Part shown: one piece after another, positions 21,301 to 34,368 of the stretch | Position numbering within the stretch: position 1 is the first letter of the stretch | Layout of the letters: every line of letters begins with the position of its first letter | Program-made: the position numbers and the translations under genes | Assembly: GCA_019054805.1 (NCBI GenBank) | Contig: JAHQIY010000001.1 | Span: 1,736,001 to 1,800,000 of the forward strand | Reading direction: 5' to 3' | DNA from: Brachionus manjavacas | Lineage: Eukaryota; Rotifera; Eurotatoria; Ploima; Brachionidae | Length of the DNA: 64,000 bases | The notes under the pieces: model-generated | The model's database searches: none | What the model saw: the letters and a program-made list of their open reading frames with translations, nothing else | What the model was told of the DNA's origin: nothing

Positions 21301-24300
21301 TTGTCAGTAGATTTAATTTTTTTGTCAGTCCATTATTATTTATTTGTTTATCTTTACCAAAATTAATAAAAATTGAAAATTTCTTTGTTGCTTAATTATT
21401 TAAAATAAATAAAAATCTTTGGAAATTAAATCAAAATTCAAAAATTAATCTTAAATTTAAGTAAAAGAAATACAAGGATTCACATTCTTATTTACCGGAC
21501 TATTAACTAGAATCGCTCACTGTCAATTTATTATACTTATGTTGAGCCAAAATTTCGATTTTGCTTTTTGCTTTAAAATGAGAGTAAAATTTTATGCTGT
21601 CTTTTTTTAATAACACTAGAAAGCCCGATTGTTTTATTGTAAAATTTAAAAATCTAGAGAAAAAAAAAATATTTAGAAATTGAGGAAATTTTTTGAAGAT
21701 AATAAGGATTTTTCTAGTTCCAATTTGCAATTAAGCTAAATTTTTAAATTTTGACCTGCCGAGCTTTCTAGTTTCAATTTTTTTTTCTTCAAAACTGCTC
21801 ATACTTTAATAGTCTCATAATCTCATAATCTCATGAAAGCCTCATGTTAGAATATTAGAATAAAGTTTTGATCCTAGTTTTCGCATTTGCACTTTCCAAA
21901 TTTGCAAATTTATTCTTATTATTCTGAGTTAAAATTTTATTTGAAAAATTTGATAAGAAAAAAAATAAAAAAAATAAAAAAAATAAAAAAAATAAAAATA
22001 AAAGAATAAATAAGAAAAAAATAAGAAAAAAAACAAAATCTAATTACCAGTGTCAAGTAAGTATTGGATGATTTTTTTGAACAAATCGACCAAATTGGGC
22101 AAATTGATAACATTTAGGTAATTTGTTTGACTAGCAGATTGTTGTTGTCCGATAATTGACATATTCACGTCGCTTAGATACTTCATTTTTCTCAATTGGC
22201 ACACACACTTGCGCAAATTAACGACCAAAGTAAAGAGCAAACTAGACGAGTGAAAAGTCAATTGGGCCAAGACGTCGTGATGACCAAGGACTTTGGCGAG
22301 CAACGCTTTGCTCATCAAGTAAACACTCGAGTATCGCTTTGGCAATGGACAAATGTCGTTTGGCACCAGTTGAACAAAAGTCTCGACCAAAAGCCTAAAC
22401 GAGTCGAAATACTTTTTCTTGTAGTAGAAGCTGAGCTGAAATCGATTGCGCTCGAACACATTGTGCAGAATGTACTTTAGTTCGTTGATCAATTGGCTCT
22501 TGGACACATTGATTGTTGGCGGCGCCGATCTGATCTCCGTGCACAATATTTGCCTGAGCTTTTTCAAGTCAAACAAATGAACATTGATCGAGTACTGTTC
22601 GAGCACGCTTATTTTGCACGAGCTGATCACATTTTCGATTAGGCCCGGATCGAAAAAGTTCAACTCAAGGCTCAACGGAACTTGTTCACTAAAGTTGACA
22701 AAATTCAACAAAAAGAACAAGCGAGACGACTGATCGGCGGTGCCTGTCTCTTGGCTCTCGCTGGTTCCACTTTGATCGATTAGAGCACTTTTAAATTTGG
22801 CCATGGGATTGATGCCGCTGTTGGCCGTGAACAAAAATGTGTCCAAATTGCCAGAGGTCAAATTGTTGCTAGTGATATTGGTGGTGATGTTGTTAGTGAT
22901 GTTGTTAGTGATGTAGGCGGCGGTGGTGGTGAACACGTGACTATTTTGGCTGCTAGTTTCTCGTTTGGCAACTAGACTAATGTTGTCGGTCAAAATGTGC
23001 AGCAATTTTTTCAGTTGTTGTTTCATGCGAGTGGATATTAGTTGCTGAATTTCGAGACACGTCAATTGCAGACTCCAAGAATAAACGCACAACAAACTAA
23101 TCATTGATTGTTCGCTTAGTGCTTGATCGGCGGCCACCATTGTCTTGGCCATGCGTCGTCTTTCGTAGGCAGTGGCAATGGCAGTGGTGTCGCACAAAAA
23201 ATTGGTCGCATCTTTGATTGTTGTCTTGGCGGTGGCGCTTTGAGTTTGAACGGTCAATTTGAACGGCATTCGTTTCAAATTTAAATTGACAAAATCGAAT
23301 TCGTTTCTCAAATAGTTGAATATTTGAGTTTTGAAACGAAAGTCAGAGCACAGCACAAAAACGATCTCATAGCAAAGTTGGATTGTTTGCGGCGTTTTGT
23401 TCAATAGGGTTTGATCGCGGAGAAAAAAATTCAATATTCGCATCACACTGTGAAGACAATTGCGCGGCACTATCGACAATATGTTCGACTCGCCTCCAAA
23501 GTTGATTTTGGTGCCCGCTTGGTAAAATTGTTGACTATTGAGCGGCTTGTGAATGTCGAAGCCGAGCAGCAAATGAGATATGTTGGGCGCTGGCAATCTC
23601 AAATAGAATAGCAGCAATTTGAGCGCTTTTACACGACTTTGGCACTTGACAACATTTACTTGATGCCAGTTGCACATATCAGCTCGCTCCTGCTCCTCTC
23701 CCTTCTCTTCTATCTGTTCCTGCATCTGTTCCTGTCCATGTTGATGTTCGTGTTGATGTTCGTGTTGATGTTCGTGTTGATGTTCGTGTTGATGTTCGTG
23801 GTGATGTTCGTGGTGATGGTGCTCAATTTGCTCCATCACTATTTGACTATTTGAGGTGTCGTCGGCCGAGTCCGTGTCCACACAGCCGAGTAGTCCTTGA
23901 CGAGCCACATTCAATATCGACTGCTCAACACTTGTGGCCGATGCTCTAGTGGCCTCGTCAAAGTCAAAGTCCAAAAATTCCACAAACGAATGCATCAGCT
24001 CGAACTGTTCGTCCAAGCTCAAACAACTCTTGAGAAATAGATTCAAAATTTGTTGATTGACAAGCGAATAATTGGACAAAGCGTAGACAATGTTGAGCGA
24101 GTGAAACGCATGGTTCAAAAGAGACGACGACGACGATGCCGACGATGACGAATTGAATTGAATAAATCGAAATATGGACATGAAGTAATCGGCTCGGTTG
24201 GTGTTTAGGTTAATGGTGATTATTAGTTTTTCGATGCCGCTCGATTCCACGTTCAAATTTGACGCTTTCATTTTGTCGATGAAATTTCTCTGACGTTGCA

Positions 24301-27300
24301 AAATGAGTGATATCAATTTGAGGCAATTTAGCGATGCTAGCTCGATGGCGCACTCGTTTTTGCTGTTGAACTCGAGCAAATAGTTCAACGATTCGTTTAG
24401 AATCACGAACAACATTTTGACTATGGGCCCGTCGTGTATAAAGTCGTACAAAAGACGATAGCCAGGCGAGCTGGACACTGGCGATTTGAATGCGTTTATT
24501 TGAAACGACGGCGAGTCGACCGAGCTCGTCGCATCGCTGCCCCAACTCCTAAACTCTTCTATTCGACACTCGTACTTGTTTATTATTTGATAGAATATTT
24601 CCAGTATGTCGTTGGTGAGTTGCCATTTATCGTCACTCTTTTTGTACGCTCGATACAACACTTTCAAATAGACTTGATTGACCAAAAAGTGAAGATACGG
24701 TTGAAAGCCGAGCAGGGCGTTTTTGGCGCGCAGACCTAGACCCAAATTGTCCGGAATGTTTGTCTTTGTGCACAAATTTTTTATCAAACTCAAAAATCCT
24801 TTTTTTCAATTTAGAAAAATAAATTAGTTTTTTTTTTTTCTTTTTTTTTCTTTTTTTTTTTCCTCAGGTAATCACCGTTTAAAGATGATTGTATGCCATG
24901 TGGAAGATTCGATCGAAAGGAAATCTACTAGAACTTAAATGTTGAAAATTTTTTTTTTTTTTTTTATTTTTAATCTAAAAAGACATATTTTGAATGCTAA
25001 ACCACAACAAAGTGTCATAGTGAACAATTTATCAATTTTATACTCAATTTCACAAAACCAAAAAAACTAAAACATTAAATTCTAATATTAAACTTAATTT
25101 TAAATTGTATAAATAAAATTATTAACAATTGATCAAGGTCTTATTTTTTTTTCTAAACATCATTTTATTTTGTGATCATACCTGATCACAATCAAGCCTT
25201 TCACCGTTTTACCACAAAAAAATGAATAAAATAGGAAAAAAAATTGGGAAAAAATTTGCTTGAAAATTGAAAAAAATAAACAAAAAATTTATGATTTCAA
25301 AACTGAAGTATCTTTATTTTATTTAAACGAAAATTATTTATATTTTTTTAAATTGTAAATTTAATACTTTTTAAAAATAATGATTTTTTATTGTCTAATA
25401 ATTATGATACATTTTTAGCTTTTTTTTATTTTGCATAACTTTCATCAAACAAATTATTAATAAAAAAAACGATGCATTTTTTATATTAGTTGATAATTTT
25501 GCCTTATTTTTGTAGTTTTTTTTACAAAAATATACCCATCTTGATCAATATACCCATTTCTATATAACCATCTTGGTAGCTTTTTTTTTAATTTTGAACG
25601 GAATGATAAGAGCTAAATATTAATCAAAAACACAGAGTTGATAGAATTACATTTGTATTTAAATAAAATTAAGAGGCATTTTTTTTTAATTAGTAATCAT
25701 TTATCATTTATTAACATATTTTAAAGCCAAAACGGTGAATGTGATCCCTGACTGTGATCAGGTATAATCACAAAATGGTATAATCACTTTTACTTTGTGT
25801 ATTGTCAAATTCAGATAGAAATTAGAAAAAATAAAATATCACTGTCACTAAAAAATTAAAGGAGAAAAAAATTTGGATATTTTTATTCAATATTAATTTA
25901 TAGCTTTGTGATCAAGAGATCAATATTGAAATTTTCTACATTTAAGTTCTCAATATTTAATAATATTGATTTAGTTTTTACAGATTTAGTGAAAAATTTT
26001 AAAAATTGTAATTTAAAAAAAAAAAAAAAAAAAAAGTTTTAAATTTAAATTTTATTTTTTTTTTGAATAAAATAAGAATCGGTCTTTTTTTTGATGATTA
26101 AACTTGAGACTTGAATTTTATTATCTATAATTCTAATTTATTTTAAATTTTTGAAGAATTATCATTCGAATTGTATTTGAATTTCACAATGGGTTTATTT
26201 TGGTGAATTTTTTTTAATTTAGAATCAAGTGAATTGTTGTGAATCAAAATCGATGAATGTATTAATTTTTTAATGGCCAGTTCGAAAAAATCAAAGAGAA
26301 ACGTCACTCAAGAAATATAGAAAAAAAATCTATGAAATTGAAACGACTCTAAGTTCAAAAAGTCTATAATTTTCTCATCTAATTACTAATTGTTTTGTTT
26401 TTAAGCTTTTTATAGCATCAGTCTAAAAAAATTTATATTTTATTTATTACTTATTTTTCCTTTTTTTCCATTTTTAATTTTAGTTTCCAATCAAGATTTG
26501 AAAATTTTTAAAGATTTGTTAAAGTTATTAAATAAATTTTTAGATTCAGGAAAAATGATAAATATCTTCTTTTGGAAAAAATTTCAAACAAACAAAAATG
26601 TTATAAAATTTTTTCAAAATGTTGATGCTATTGAAAAGGATCTTTGAAAATATATTTGCATTTGGTATAAATTTAGTATTTATCTTTATTTTTTTTAGCA
26701 ATAAATAAAGTACACTTATTAATTTTTTCGAAAGTAAATTTTAATTTTCAAAATTTTTGTTTAAAATTAAAAACACTTGATCAAAATAATTGACATCAAT
26801 TAGTAAGGTTTTTTTTTTCATTTTTTTTATCAAAAAGAATATCCGAGTTTCAAAACAAAGAAAACTTATTTTGAAAAAATCCGGAAAATTGGTGTTTCTG
26901 CAGTACTAATAAAAATATTAGTTAGAACTCAAATCTTACCTTTTAGCAAAGGATAGGCTTCTTCTCTTGCTTCGACTTCCTCGAGCTCGGTTTTTATGTC
27001 ATGTTTGTAAAAGTACTGCTGATTTTGAGAGCTTGTCGATTGACTTGATGCAGACGATGCTGTTGTAGGAATGAGTTGAGAGTTTTCGAGTGATTGCCAC
27101 AAGTTAATGGCTATTTGAGGACTTAGCGCAAAAGTTGCCAGTAAATTTAGAATTTCGCCTTTGAGGCTATTTGGTATGGAACATGTCAGCAAGCCGAATA
27201 GACACATTGGTAACGTGTTTTCGTTTAGACACGTTAGACTGGTTGAAGTGTTAAAGGTGTCCATGTGACGCTGATATTCACACAAGGCTAGTCGAGCTTT

Positions 27301-30300
27301 TTCGCTATACAACGCTATTTGTTTTACCAACTTGGTAACTGATATGAGACCTTTTAGCTCTTGTTGAGTTATGCCTTTGTTTGACGAGGCTCGCTGTTGA
27401 ACCATGTTGAGCATTACATTTGTCTGATTTGTACGAAACGATTCGTAGTATTTTTCGAAAGCACTTGTTATGTGATTCCATGATATCTTTGGGCCGTGCG
27501 AGTCATAAAAATGAGAATTGTTTTGCAATAGACAAAAACAGTGTTGAGCACTTTGCTGGCCAGTACAAAGGCCTGTCAGCATGTTTACATAGGCAATGTA
27601 CAAACTGCCGATTAGAGTATCACCCGATAGGAAATATCTTACAAATTTGTACAATGATATTTGTTTATGAGTTGGTTTTTGATAATTATTGGCCATGTTG
27701 GCATTCATTTCGCTGTCTGCTATCCAATAGTTCAAGCAAAGTTCCAGATTGAGTGTGTTGTTGGCGTACAGATCGCCGATCATGTTCAAAAAGTCTTCGA
27801 AATCATGGTTGTCGTGAGCCACTGCTGGTTGTCGATTTATCGATTGTGTTGTATATGCATTGTAGTAGAAGCTTTGACTTTGGCTCGAGTACGAGTCCTC
27901 AACCAAGCGCTGCAGATCTTCGTTGCGATTGCGCATGTCTTTTATTTTTTCGGGCATTCTGTAAATAAAATCGGTGACCATGTTGTGCACTCTTTCCAAG
28001 ATGAATTTCTTAAAATTTACTCATTTAACAACAAATATATTTGTGAATAATTAAAAAAAAAATACAAATAAATAAAGAGACAGAAAATAAAGGCTTTTAT
28101 TTCTTTTATCAACTATTTTTTTTTTATTTAGGGGCTGTGAAGATCGCTTCAATTCGATCATTTTCGATCACTCAGAAAAACTTGATTAACTTTTTTTACT
28201 AAAAGCCAAAATTTAGTTCTCCAAAATATCTATACATCAAACATTTTACAGATCTAAATTATCTCTTATAATAAAAAAGTTGAACAAAAAAATGGCGAAT
28301 TTTACGATAAAGCTATAACAAAGTCAAAAGCTATCACATAAAGGTATAAAAATAACACAGCTTAAACCTAATTTTTAGCAGCGTTTTTTTGTAAAAAAAT
28401 TTATTTTTAGACCTGCTTGTCTGACTAATATGACTAGAAATTTATATTAATTTATTTGGACATCATTTGAATCCTATTAAACAGAGATAACCATTGTTTG
28501 GAAGATTGAAATTGATAAAAATGAGTGCTTTTATTTGATTCCAGTAAAAAAGTAGAAATTGCATAAAAAAAAATAAAAAAATAAAAAGTGATGATGGTTA
28601 ATGAAAATTAAATTAACCAGCTATCAAAAAGAATAAACAAGTAGACCAAAACAACAGATTTTTTGATTTTCGCTAAAATAATAAATACATAATTGGCGAA
28701 AAAAAAATAAATTGGCAAAAGCTTGTTTAATTATTAAATTTTTATTATTTTTTTTTAATTTCAATAATCTAACAAAGCACTTTCGGACGAGGCACACTCG
28801 TCTTCGTTTCTAATCGAATCTTTGCCATTGTTCCCATTGTTCCCATTGTTCACATCATTATTTTCCTTTCTTTTTTTTTCTTTTCTTTCTAATATATGAT
28901 AACTTCCGTTTGTGAATAGGCTTACATAGGAGATAAAAAATATCGAACAGACTACAATAACTAGACTAATAGAACTGACGAACATCATTTGTTTGAGTAA
29001 ATTGTGCAAGAGCTGATCGAGCACGGGCCGACAAGCTCGTTTGTGAATGAGTTTGACCGATGGAAAATATTTGGCACAATCGATTTCTTTTTTAGTACAG
29101 CACGAGTCGGGCAGACTGTAGGACAAACGCTCTTGGCTCAAATAAATGTCCGATATTGGACCAACTGTGTTCATGTTCGGATTGTGCTGCCATTCTGTGT
29201 AACTGTTTAGTCCACAGCACATGAAATTAGTCTGAAGTTTGTCAACAAAGCCAGACGAATTGGAAAATTTTTCGATCAGATTTTGCATTGAGTATTTTTG
29301 AATGGTGCCATTTTGATAAAGGACAACACCGAGCACAGTCAAAATGAGGATTGAAAGAGCAGTCAAAATGAGAATGTAGAAAACGATGCCTCCGATGAGA
29401 AAATGTTTTCTAAGTGCATAATAAAAAGCCAAAATTCCGCACACAAACAGAACACATCCAATTAGGATATTTAAAATTGATATTAGATAAATGATACTTT
29501 TTATAAAAAAGTAATCGCTCATAAAAAGTTGGAGTAAAATGACTCCGAGAGTTATCAAAACGCCGCCAGTAAACCAAATAACAAAACTGATAAGCTCAAC
29601 GCTCACTTTTATCAATCTACCATTTTCATCACTCTTTACTTCTCTGTACTTGTTCATATTGGCATTATCTAGCTTTTTAATTTCTATTTTGCCTATTTTA
29701 CAAATCAAATCAAAATGTGATTTAGAGAATAGCTTAGAGAGGCATAATTTATTAAAAACCAACTTTTGCCAACTAAATTTACCTGCACCTGGATTACGTC
29801 GACATAAATACGTCACGTATATAAATATAATATTTTATTTGATCCTAATTTAGTTTTAAGACATGCAACAAAAAAATGAAAAAAAAAAAAATGAAAAAAA
29901 AATTGAAAAAAAAAAGAAAAAAATCGAGGTTAAAACTTCAAGCTAAGCTTAAATTAAACTTACCTCGCAATGAAATCTATCGTGTTGGATAATTGTGTTT
30001 TTGAAAAACGAAAATACATGTTGCTCGATTGATTTGTCTATTAAATTTTCGTCTTCTTCTAAGCCACTTATGTTGTTTGCCAATAGCTGTGTATAGCTTT
30101 GATTTTCTGCATTAGTAGAAAAATATGATTAATCAAGTGTCTAAAAAATTCATTCCAAAATTGTAAAAAAAAAAAAATTAAGGATTAATTTGTTTGTTTT
30201 GTTTGGCTCCTAAATCTAATTAAACTTTTTGAATTTAAATTAAAAAACAAAAAAATATATCCTTAATTTTTTTTCAATTTGTTCAATAATGCAAATATTG

Positions 30301-31701
30301 AACATGAACGGATTAGACCACATTGGAAATCTTTTCACAAACAAAGACGTGAAGATAAATAGAGCCAAAAGCGGTTTTGTTTTTCTTTGCATCTATCCTA
30401 ATACAAAATAAATCTATTTTTCAAATTTGAATTTTTTCTAAAAATATTTTAACTCTCTTCAATTTCTCTATCTTTTTCTCTTTCTTTTTTTTTCCAAAAA
30501 TGAACGCATTTAGAAGATAAAAATATATTTGAACCTACCATTCTCGATCATAAAGTAATTTAAATTTGAGATGAAAATCTGATATGCAAATTGAAGCGAA
30601 GACTTGATGCCCAAATTAGACCATTCTGCATTGTCCGATTTGTTCAATTCATTGTAGATATTGTGCACATAATCGTTTTGAAGAAAACACTTCAATATTG
30701 CATCTATTTCAACTAAAATTTTTTTTGTTGTTTAGAAATAAAAATACAAAAAATAATTTTAAAAATTTTATTTTTTTACCATGTTCTTTGTTTTCCAAAT
30801 AGGATGTGTCAAAACAATAGAATAGGGCCATTAGAAGGAAAAAATGACTGGTATCCAAGTTGAGTTTTGAATCCAGTTGATTACTTTGAACCATTTGAGA
30901 GTTGTTTTTGAGAAAATTGATTACCGAAATGGTGCTTTTGATGTCCAAAGGAACTTGACAAGCACAGCTAAAAACACATTCGCCCAATAAAGCTTTTACT
31001 TCTTCGAATAAATTCTTGACTTGTTTTCGATGCTTTAAACTTCCGAGTCCGTTAACTCGAACCAAATTTTCCTCGGCTTTGCTCCACTCGTGAACTCCAA
31101 TTTGAGCCAGTATTTTTTCGATTAGACCATTTTGGACAAGTCGCTGAACAAACGAGTCAATAAAGTTAGTAATTTCTGCCGGAGTTGTATCATCCAAAAT
31201 CCAAGTTCGCCCACTGCGTGCTAGCAACAGTGTTTTTAAGCTGTTCATTTGTATCTTTTTGCTATCATAGTACAAAAGAACAGCAGTTAGACCGCGATTG
31301 AATCCGTGAAAGTATTGCATTTGTTCTTCGGCTTCAATTAACAATTCCACTGCGGACAACTCGCTTAAAGTGAACAAATCGCTAAGAGCAATCGCTTCTT
31401 CGATCACTGATGGCTGCAGCTTTTTCTGACAATTCAGATAGTTAATTTGAATGGCTTGTTCATTTGATTTCTGAACTTGACCACGTTCAGCTGAGTTACT
31501 AGGCTAGAATTAATTTTTTGAATAACTTATTTTTTTTCAATGCGTTTAAAAAAAAAATCTTCTTACCAGATCTTTAAGTATATCCAAAAAATTAGTGAAA
31601 TTTTTATTTAATTCTTCCTGGAGAGTGGCAAATAGGTCATACTTTTTGCCTATCAAAACACCACTGATCAAGTTGGATAGATTTTTTTTAGCTGACCACA
31701 T
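18359..31701 (-). CDS. NUP205: Nucleoporin NUP205, twelve exons
   Basis: Reading down the minus strand the exons are 31701-31567, 31503-30780, 30712-30539, 30106-29964, 28008-26940, 24798-22048, 20373-20290, 20232-19658, 19601-19475, 19406-19098, 19036-18870 and 18817-18359. All junctions are GT..AG and in phase, giving 2238 residues (human 2012). NUP205 is an alpha-solenoid scaffold of the nuclear pore inner ring that binds NUP93. Collinear family motifs include EEAIALSDLFTLSELSAVELL, GLGSLKHRKQVK, LLMALFYCFDTSYLE, ERVHNMVTDFIYRMP, ARLALCEY, ILNLLATFALSPQIAINLWQ, TNYKVRTHLYAAILNYL, YLNDNGYI and GLLILWRHVEFYL. Unusual are a His/Glu/Gln-rich repeat and Thr/Asn repeats in the large exon, which add length over the human protein. 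That exon is GC-richer than its surroundings. Seven introns are only 52-67 nt; the long ones hold a tetraspanin gene (intron 4) and a MITE (intron 5). Confidence 0.95.
20374..22047. other. NUP205 intron 6, no gene seen
   Basis: 1674 bp, AT-rich. A short inverted pair (CAGATACAGAAAAAAACCCA near 20460-20480 against its complement near 20610-20632) hints at a small fold-back element. A run of AAAAATAAAA repeats lies near the donor side (21955-22036). Confidence 0.4.
23739..23822 (-). repeat. 12-bp repeat coding for His/Glu/Gln in NUP205
   Basis: Tandem TGTTGATGTTCG units (plus strand) encode HEHQ repeated on the minus strand, next to HHHHEHHHEH. The frame is preserved. Confidence 0.85.
25167..25775. 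mobile_element. 609-bp MITE in NUP205 intron 5
   Basis: Terminal inverted repeats of about 45-50 bp. The left end begins TTTTGTGATCATACCTGATC and the right-end complement begins TTTTGTGATTATACCTGATC; both run on to CACCGTTTT. The interior is AT-rich with no coding frame, as in non-autonomous DNA transposons. The superfamily is not determined. Confidence 0.65.
28009..29963. other. NUP205 intron 4, host of a nested gene
   Basis: 1955-bp intron between NUP205 exons 4 and 5. It contains a complete tetraspanin gene on the same (minus) strand. About 750 bp of AT-rich sequence without features lies on its 3' side (28011-28760). Confidence 0.8.
28761..29657 (-). CDS. Tetraspanin, nested in a NUP205 intron
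   Basis: Single-exon protein of 298 residues from the Met at 29657. Four hydrophobic segments (about 18-46, 51-80, 86-114, 223-248) flank a small first loop and a large second extracellular loop that carries CCG (147-149), PDSCC (183-187), C194 and C209. The CCG plus PxSCC pattern is diagnostic of tetraspanins, which organise membrane microdomains and bind integrins and signalling receptors. The cytoplasmic tail contains a GNN repeat from a short tandem repeat (28828-28853). The frame stays open upstream to a Met at 29816, which would add 53 residues (FSWQKLVFNKLCLSK...) not expected in the family, so the internal start is preferred; the longer form cannot be excluded. The gene lies wholly within NUP205 intron 4 in the same orientation. 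The subfamily was not identified. Confidence 0.9.
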   Translation of the reverse strand: MNKYREVKSDENGRLIKVSVELISFVIWFTGGVLITLGVILLQLFMSDYFFIKSIIYLISILNILIGCVLFVCGILAFYYALRKHFLIGGIVFYILILTALSILILTVLGVVLYQNGTIQKYSMQNLIEKFSNSSGFVDKLQTNFMCCGLNSYTEWQHNPNMNTVGPISDIYLSQERLSYSLPDSCCTKKEIDCAKYFPSVKLIHKRACRPVLDQLLHNLLKQMMFVSSISLVIVVCSIFFISYVSLFTNGSYHILERKEKKRKENNDVNNGNNGNNGKDSIRNEDECASSESALLDY

Positions 31702-33087
31702 GTTGTGCTTTACTAATTACACGTTTTCAAATATGTAATTAAATAGACTAATGCTTTAAAGATTGAATTTTGAAAATTTAAAAAAAAATTTCTAACAAGA
31801 ACAAAAGTTATTTTGAGACATTGCAAATTTTTATTCTTTTTATTCAAAAAATTTAAGTCAATTTGAAAGATTTTTTATTTATTGATGATATTTGTAGATG
31901 ATATTTTTTCGAAAATTTTTTTTTCTTAAACATCTGGAGTCAGAAGCACTAGTTTATTTACGATAAAATAATGGGTGAACAGATATCAGGCGAAAGATGA
32001 AGGTAACATATGAAAAAAAGCCAGCTTACTGTAGTGTAAAACCATAAAAACTATTAAAATTATGCAATTTTTGATTGTGTTACGAACGTGTCTTTCATTA
32101 AAGTCAAATAAATACGGCGTGTTGATTTTAAATAGATCTAATTTTATCATTAATTTTACTTACTACTTTTATTTTTTATAAATAGCATGTTAAAAATTAT
32201 AATTCAAATTAATAAAATTAATTCAGAACACCAAAATTTCAAATTTAGTTCAATTCTCTTGATAAAAAATATCTCTTTAGAAATATAGAAGGCTAATTAC
32301 ATAGCATTGCAAGTGATAGTCTATTTTTCTTAATTGGTTTAGACTTTTGACCGAAAATAAATTTCTTTACTGATATTAATAAATTGCTAAATTTTAATTT
32401 GATTTTTTTAAATCATTTAAAAAATTTAAATGTCCACCAAAAAATAATTTATTTTAGTAAAAAATATTTAGTGAACTTTTTCATCTTAATTGTCATCACA
32501 TTAGCCATATAATTCTTGTTCAAGATCATCTAATTCAATAACTCAATATTTTAATAATTAGAAAAGATTTTTTTTTTTTTTTCAATAAAGTAAAAGAAGG
32601 ACTGTTCAAAGAAAATCTTTTTTATTTCATTGATATGTCTATTAAATATAATTAAATTAGAATTATCTAAATATTGGTGAGCGAAAATAAAAATATAAAA
32701 AGCAATTCAGATTTTTAAAGTTTCCTATTTCATTTGAAGGCATTCATCAGCAAAAAGAATTTAGTAACTCCAATTTTTAAAATAACTAACTCGTGGTCAT
32801 TCACAAGTCATCTGTTATTTTTTTTATTCTCTCGATTTTAAAATCAAGAGCATAAACAAAAAATATGTATTGTTAATAAAGATAACAATTCGAACATTTA
32901 CTTAATTTCTTTATTTTTCGTTTTCTTCTATTTTACTATTTTTAAATTCATTCTTAATCATCCAAGAGGGGTCTATTGAAATTATTTATCAATATTAATG
33001 ATAATAACAATAAAGATTTATTTAAAAAAAAATCTTTATTTCTTAAATGATACATATTAAATTTAGTCCATAGAATAGATTATGAAT
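31702..33087. other. Intergenic region, no gene seen
   Basis: 1.4 kb AT-rich. It contains the NUP205 upstream region on the left and the 3' UTR of the C4orf17-like gene on the right. No motif stood out. Confidence 0.5.
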
Positions 33088-34368
33088 CTATTGTTGCCAA
33101 TCTCCGGTTACCTCTTGTAGGCTATTCGAATTTTCGTCTTTAACCAACATTGTAACTTTAACTTTTTCCACTTTGACATCATTAGATCGTGGCGTTTCTA
33201 GCTTAATCACTGCATTGTCAAGAGACGATTGTCTATCAGGCTTGTTAAAATTAATGCTAAAAACTTGGGATGACGGCTCATGATCAACTTGATCAATTTT
33301 AAGAATTTCTGGAATGGCATCAAGTTTTTTCTTTACATTTTCATCGTCGTTTTTCATTAATAAAGGCAGAGAGGTGGACTTTTTGGCAGTGTTTAATCTT
33401 TCTTGGCGCGAAAAACTAATTCGTTGCAGCGTTCCTTCAATGTCTTTGATGGCATTTTCGCCGCCCGAAGCCTCTTCGGCTATTGTGTTAATTCTGCCCG
33501 ACTCCTCCAAGCCTTTCATGGCATGATTAATCAACTGTTTAACTCGTTCTTTTTCGGCATCGCTTGTCGACACCAGCCACGATTGAACATCCACTAAACT
33601 TTCTGTTTGCAAAATTTGACAAAGAACTTGCAGCATCTTAAGTTGAGATTTAATTGTCAGTTAATAGTTATTTTGGAATGGTTTGTTTATTTACCCATGC
33701 TTCTCGATCAGCCTGATCAACTATGTAATTGTTTCCAGTCAATGGCATGCCTCTTGATCCACGGCTGGCTTTGGTACGTCGGCCAGTTAGCAATGGTTCA
33801 TTCAATCGACCAGAAGAATGTGATTGTTGTTGATGTTGTTGATGTTGTTGATGTTGTTGTGGCTGAGAGGTTAGCTTTCTCGATTGGGAACTGGTCAGAT
33901 TTTGTTTCTGAATATTTTTGATCATTTGTTCACGATCTTTTTTGTTTTTATGTTCCTCTAGATCGTTTTGAGTGAGCAGGCCGACTGATGAAGCCAATGA
34001 ATTTAGCTCTGATCGCCATTTGTCTGTGTTGTCGACTTGGCAATTTATTCAAAAGATTAGTTTAACAAAAAAAAAAGAAGCCTAATTTCAGGTTAATTAC
34101 TTAGTCCAAATGTTCGCCATGGACCGTTGGGTGGAATGGCCTTTTCTTTGCGCTTGGGTCCATTGCTTTTTATTATTTGATCATTGAAGTTGTTGGGCGG
34201 AAAGTTGACCGGATCACTTGAGCTCGACTGGTTTACGTATCCAATGTCGTTGACAGCGCATATTTTGGCATTGTTCAGACCCGAAATATACTTCATGCGT
34301 CTCGGATGAGCCACATGTCTCACGAAAAAAGCATTCATGCTGTACTTGGGCGGCAAATAGGTATCCAT
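33088..34368 (-). CDS. C4orf17-like protein, three exons
   Basis: Exons 34368-34101, 34035-33695 and 33636-33088 join in phase (introns 65 and 58 nt) to 385 residues. Exon 1 contains NAFFVRHVAHPRRMKYISGL and NNAKICAVNDIGY. Exon 3 begins MLQVLCQILQTESLVDVQSW, LVSTSDAEKERVKQLI. From memory these match the two conserved blocks of human C4orf17 (VRHTPHPRRV..GLNN.P.C.VND, and LCSILHTDSLAEVLQWL..SKEKE). The middle exon has a QQHQQH low-complexity repeat. The function of C4orf17 is not established, and no enzyme motif is visible here. The C-terminal third is acidic/basic mixed and probably disordered. The 5' neighbour is BOLA1, 1.3 kb away. Confidence 0.7.

Noticed and set aside
22196-24739. Plus-strand open frames, including a hydrophobic repeat (LMFV)n
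   Set aside because: They are antisense to the large NUP205 exon; the repeat is the complement of the HEHQ repeat.
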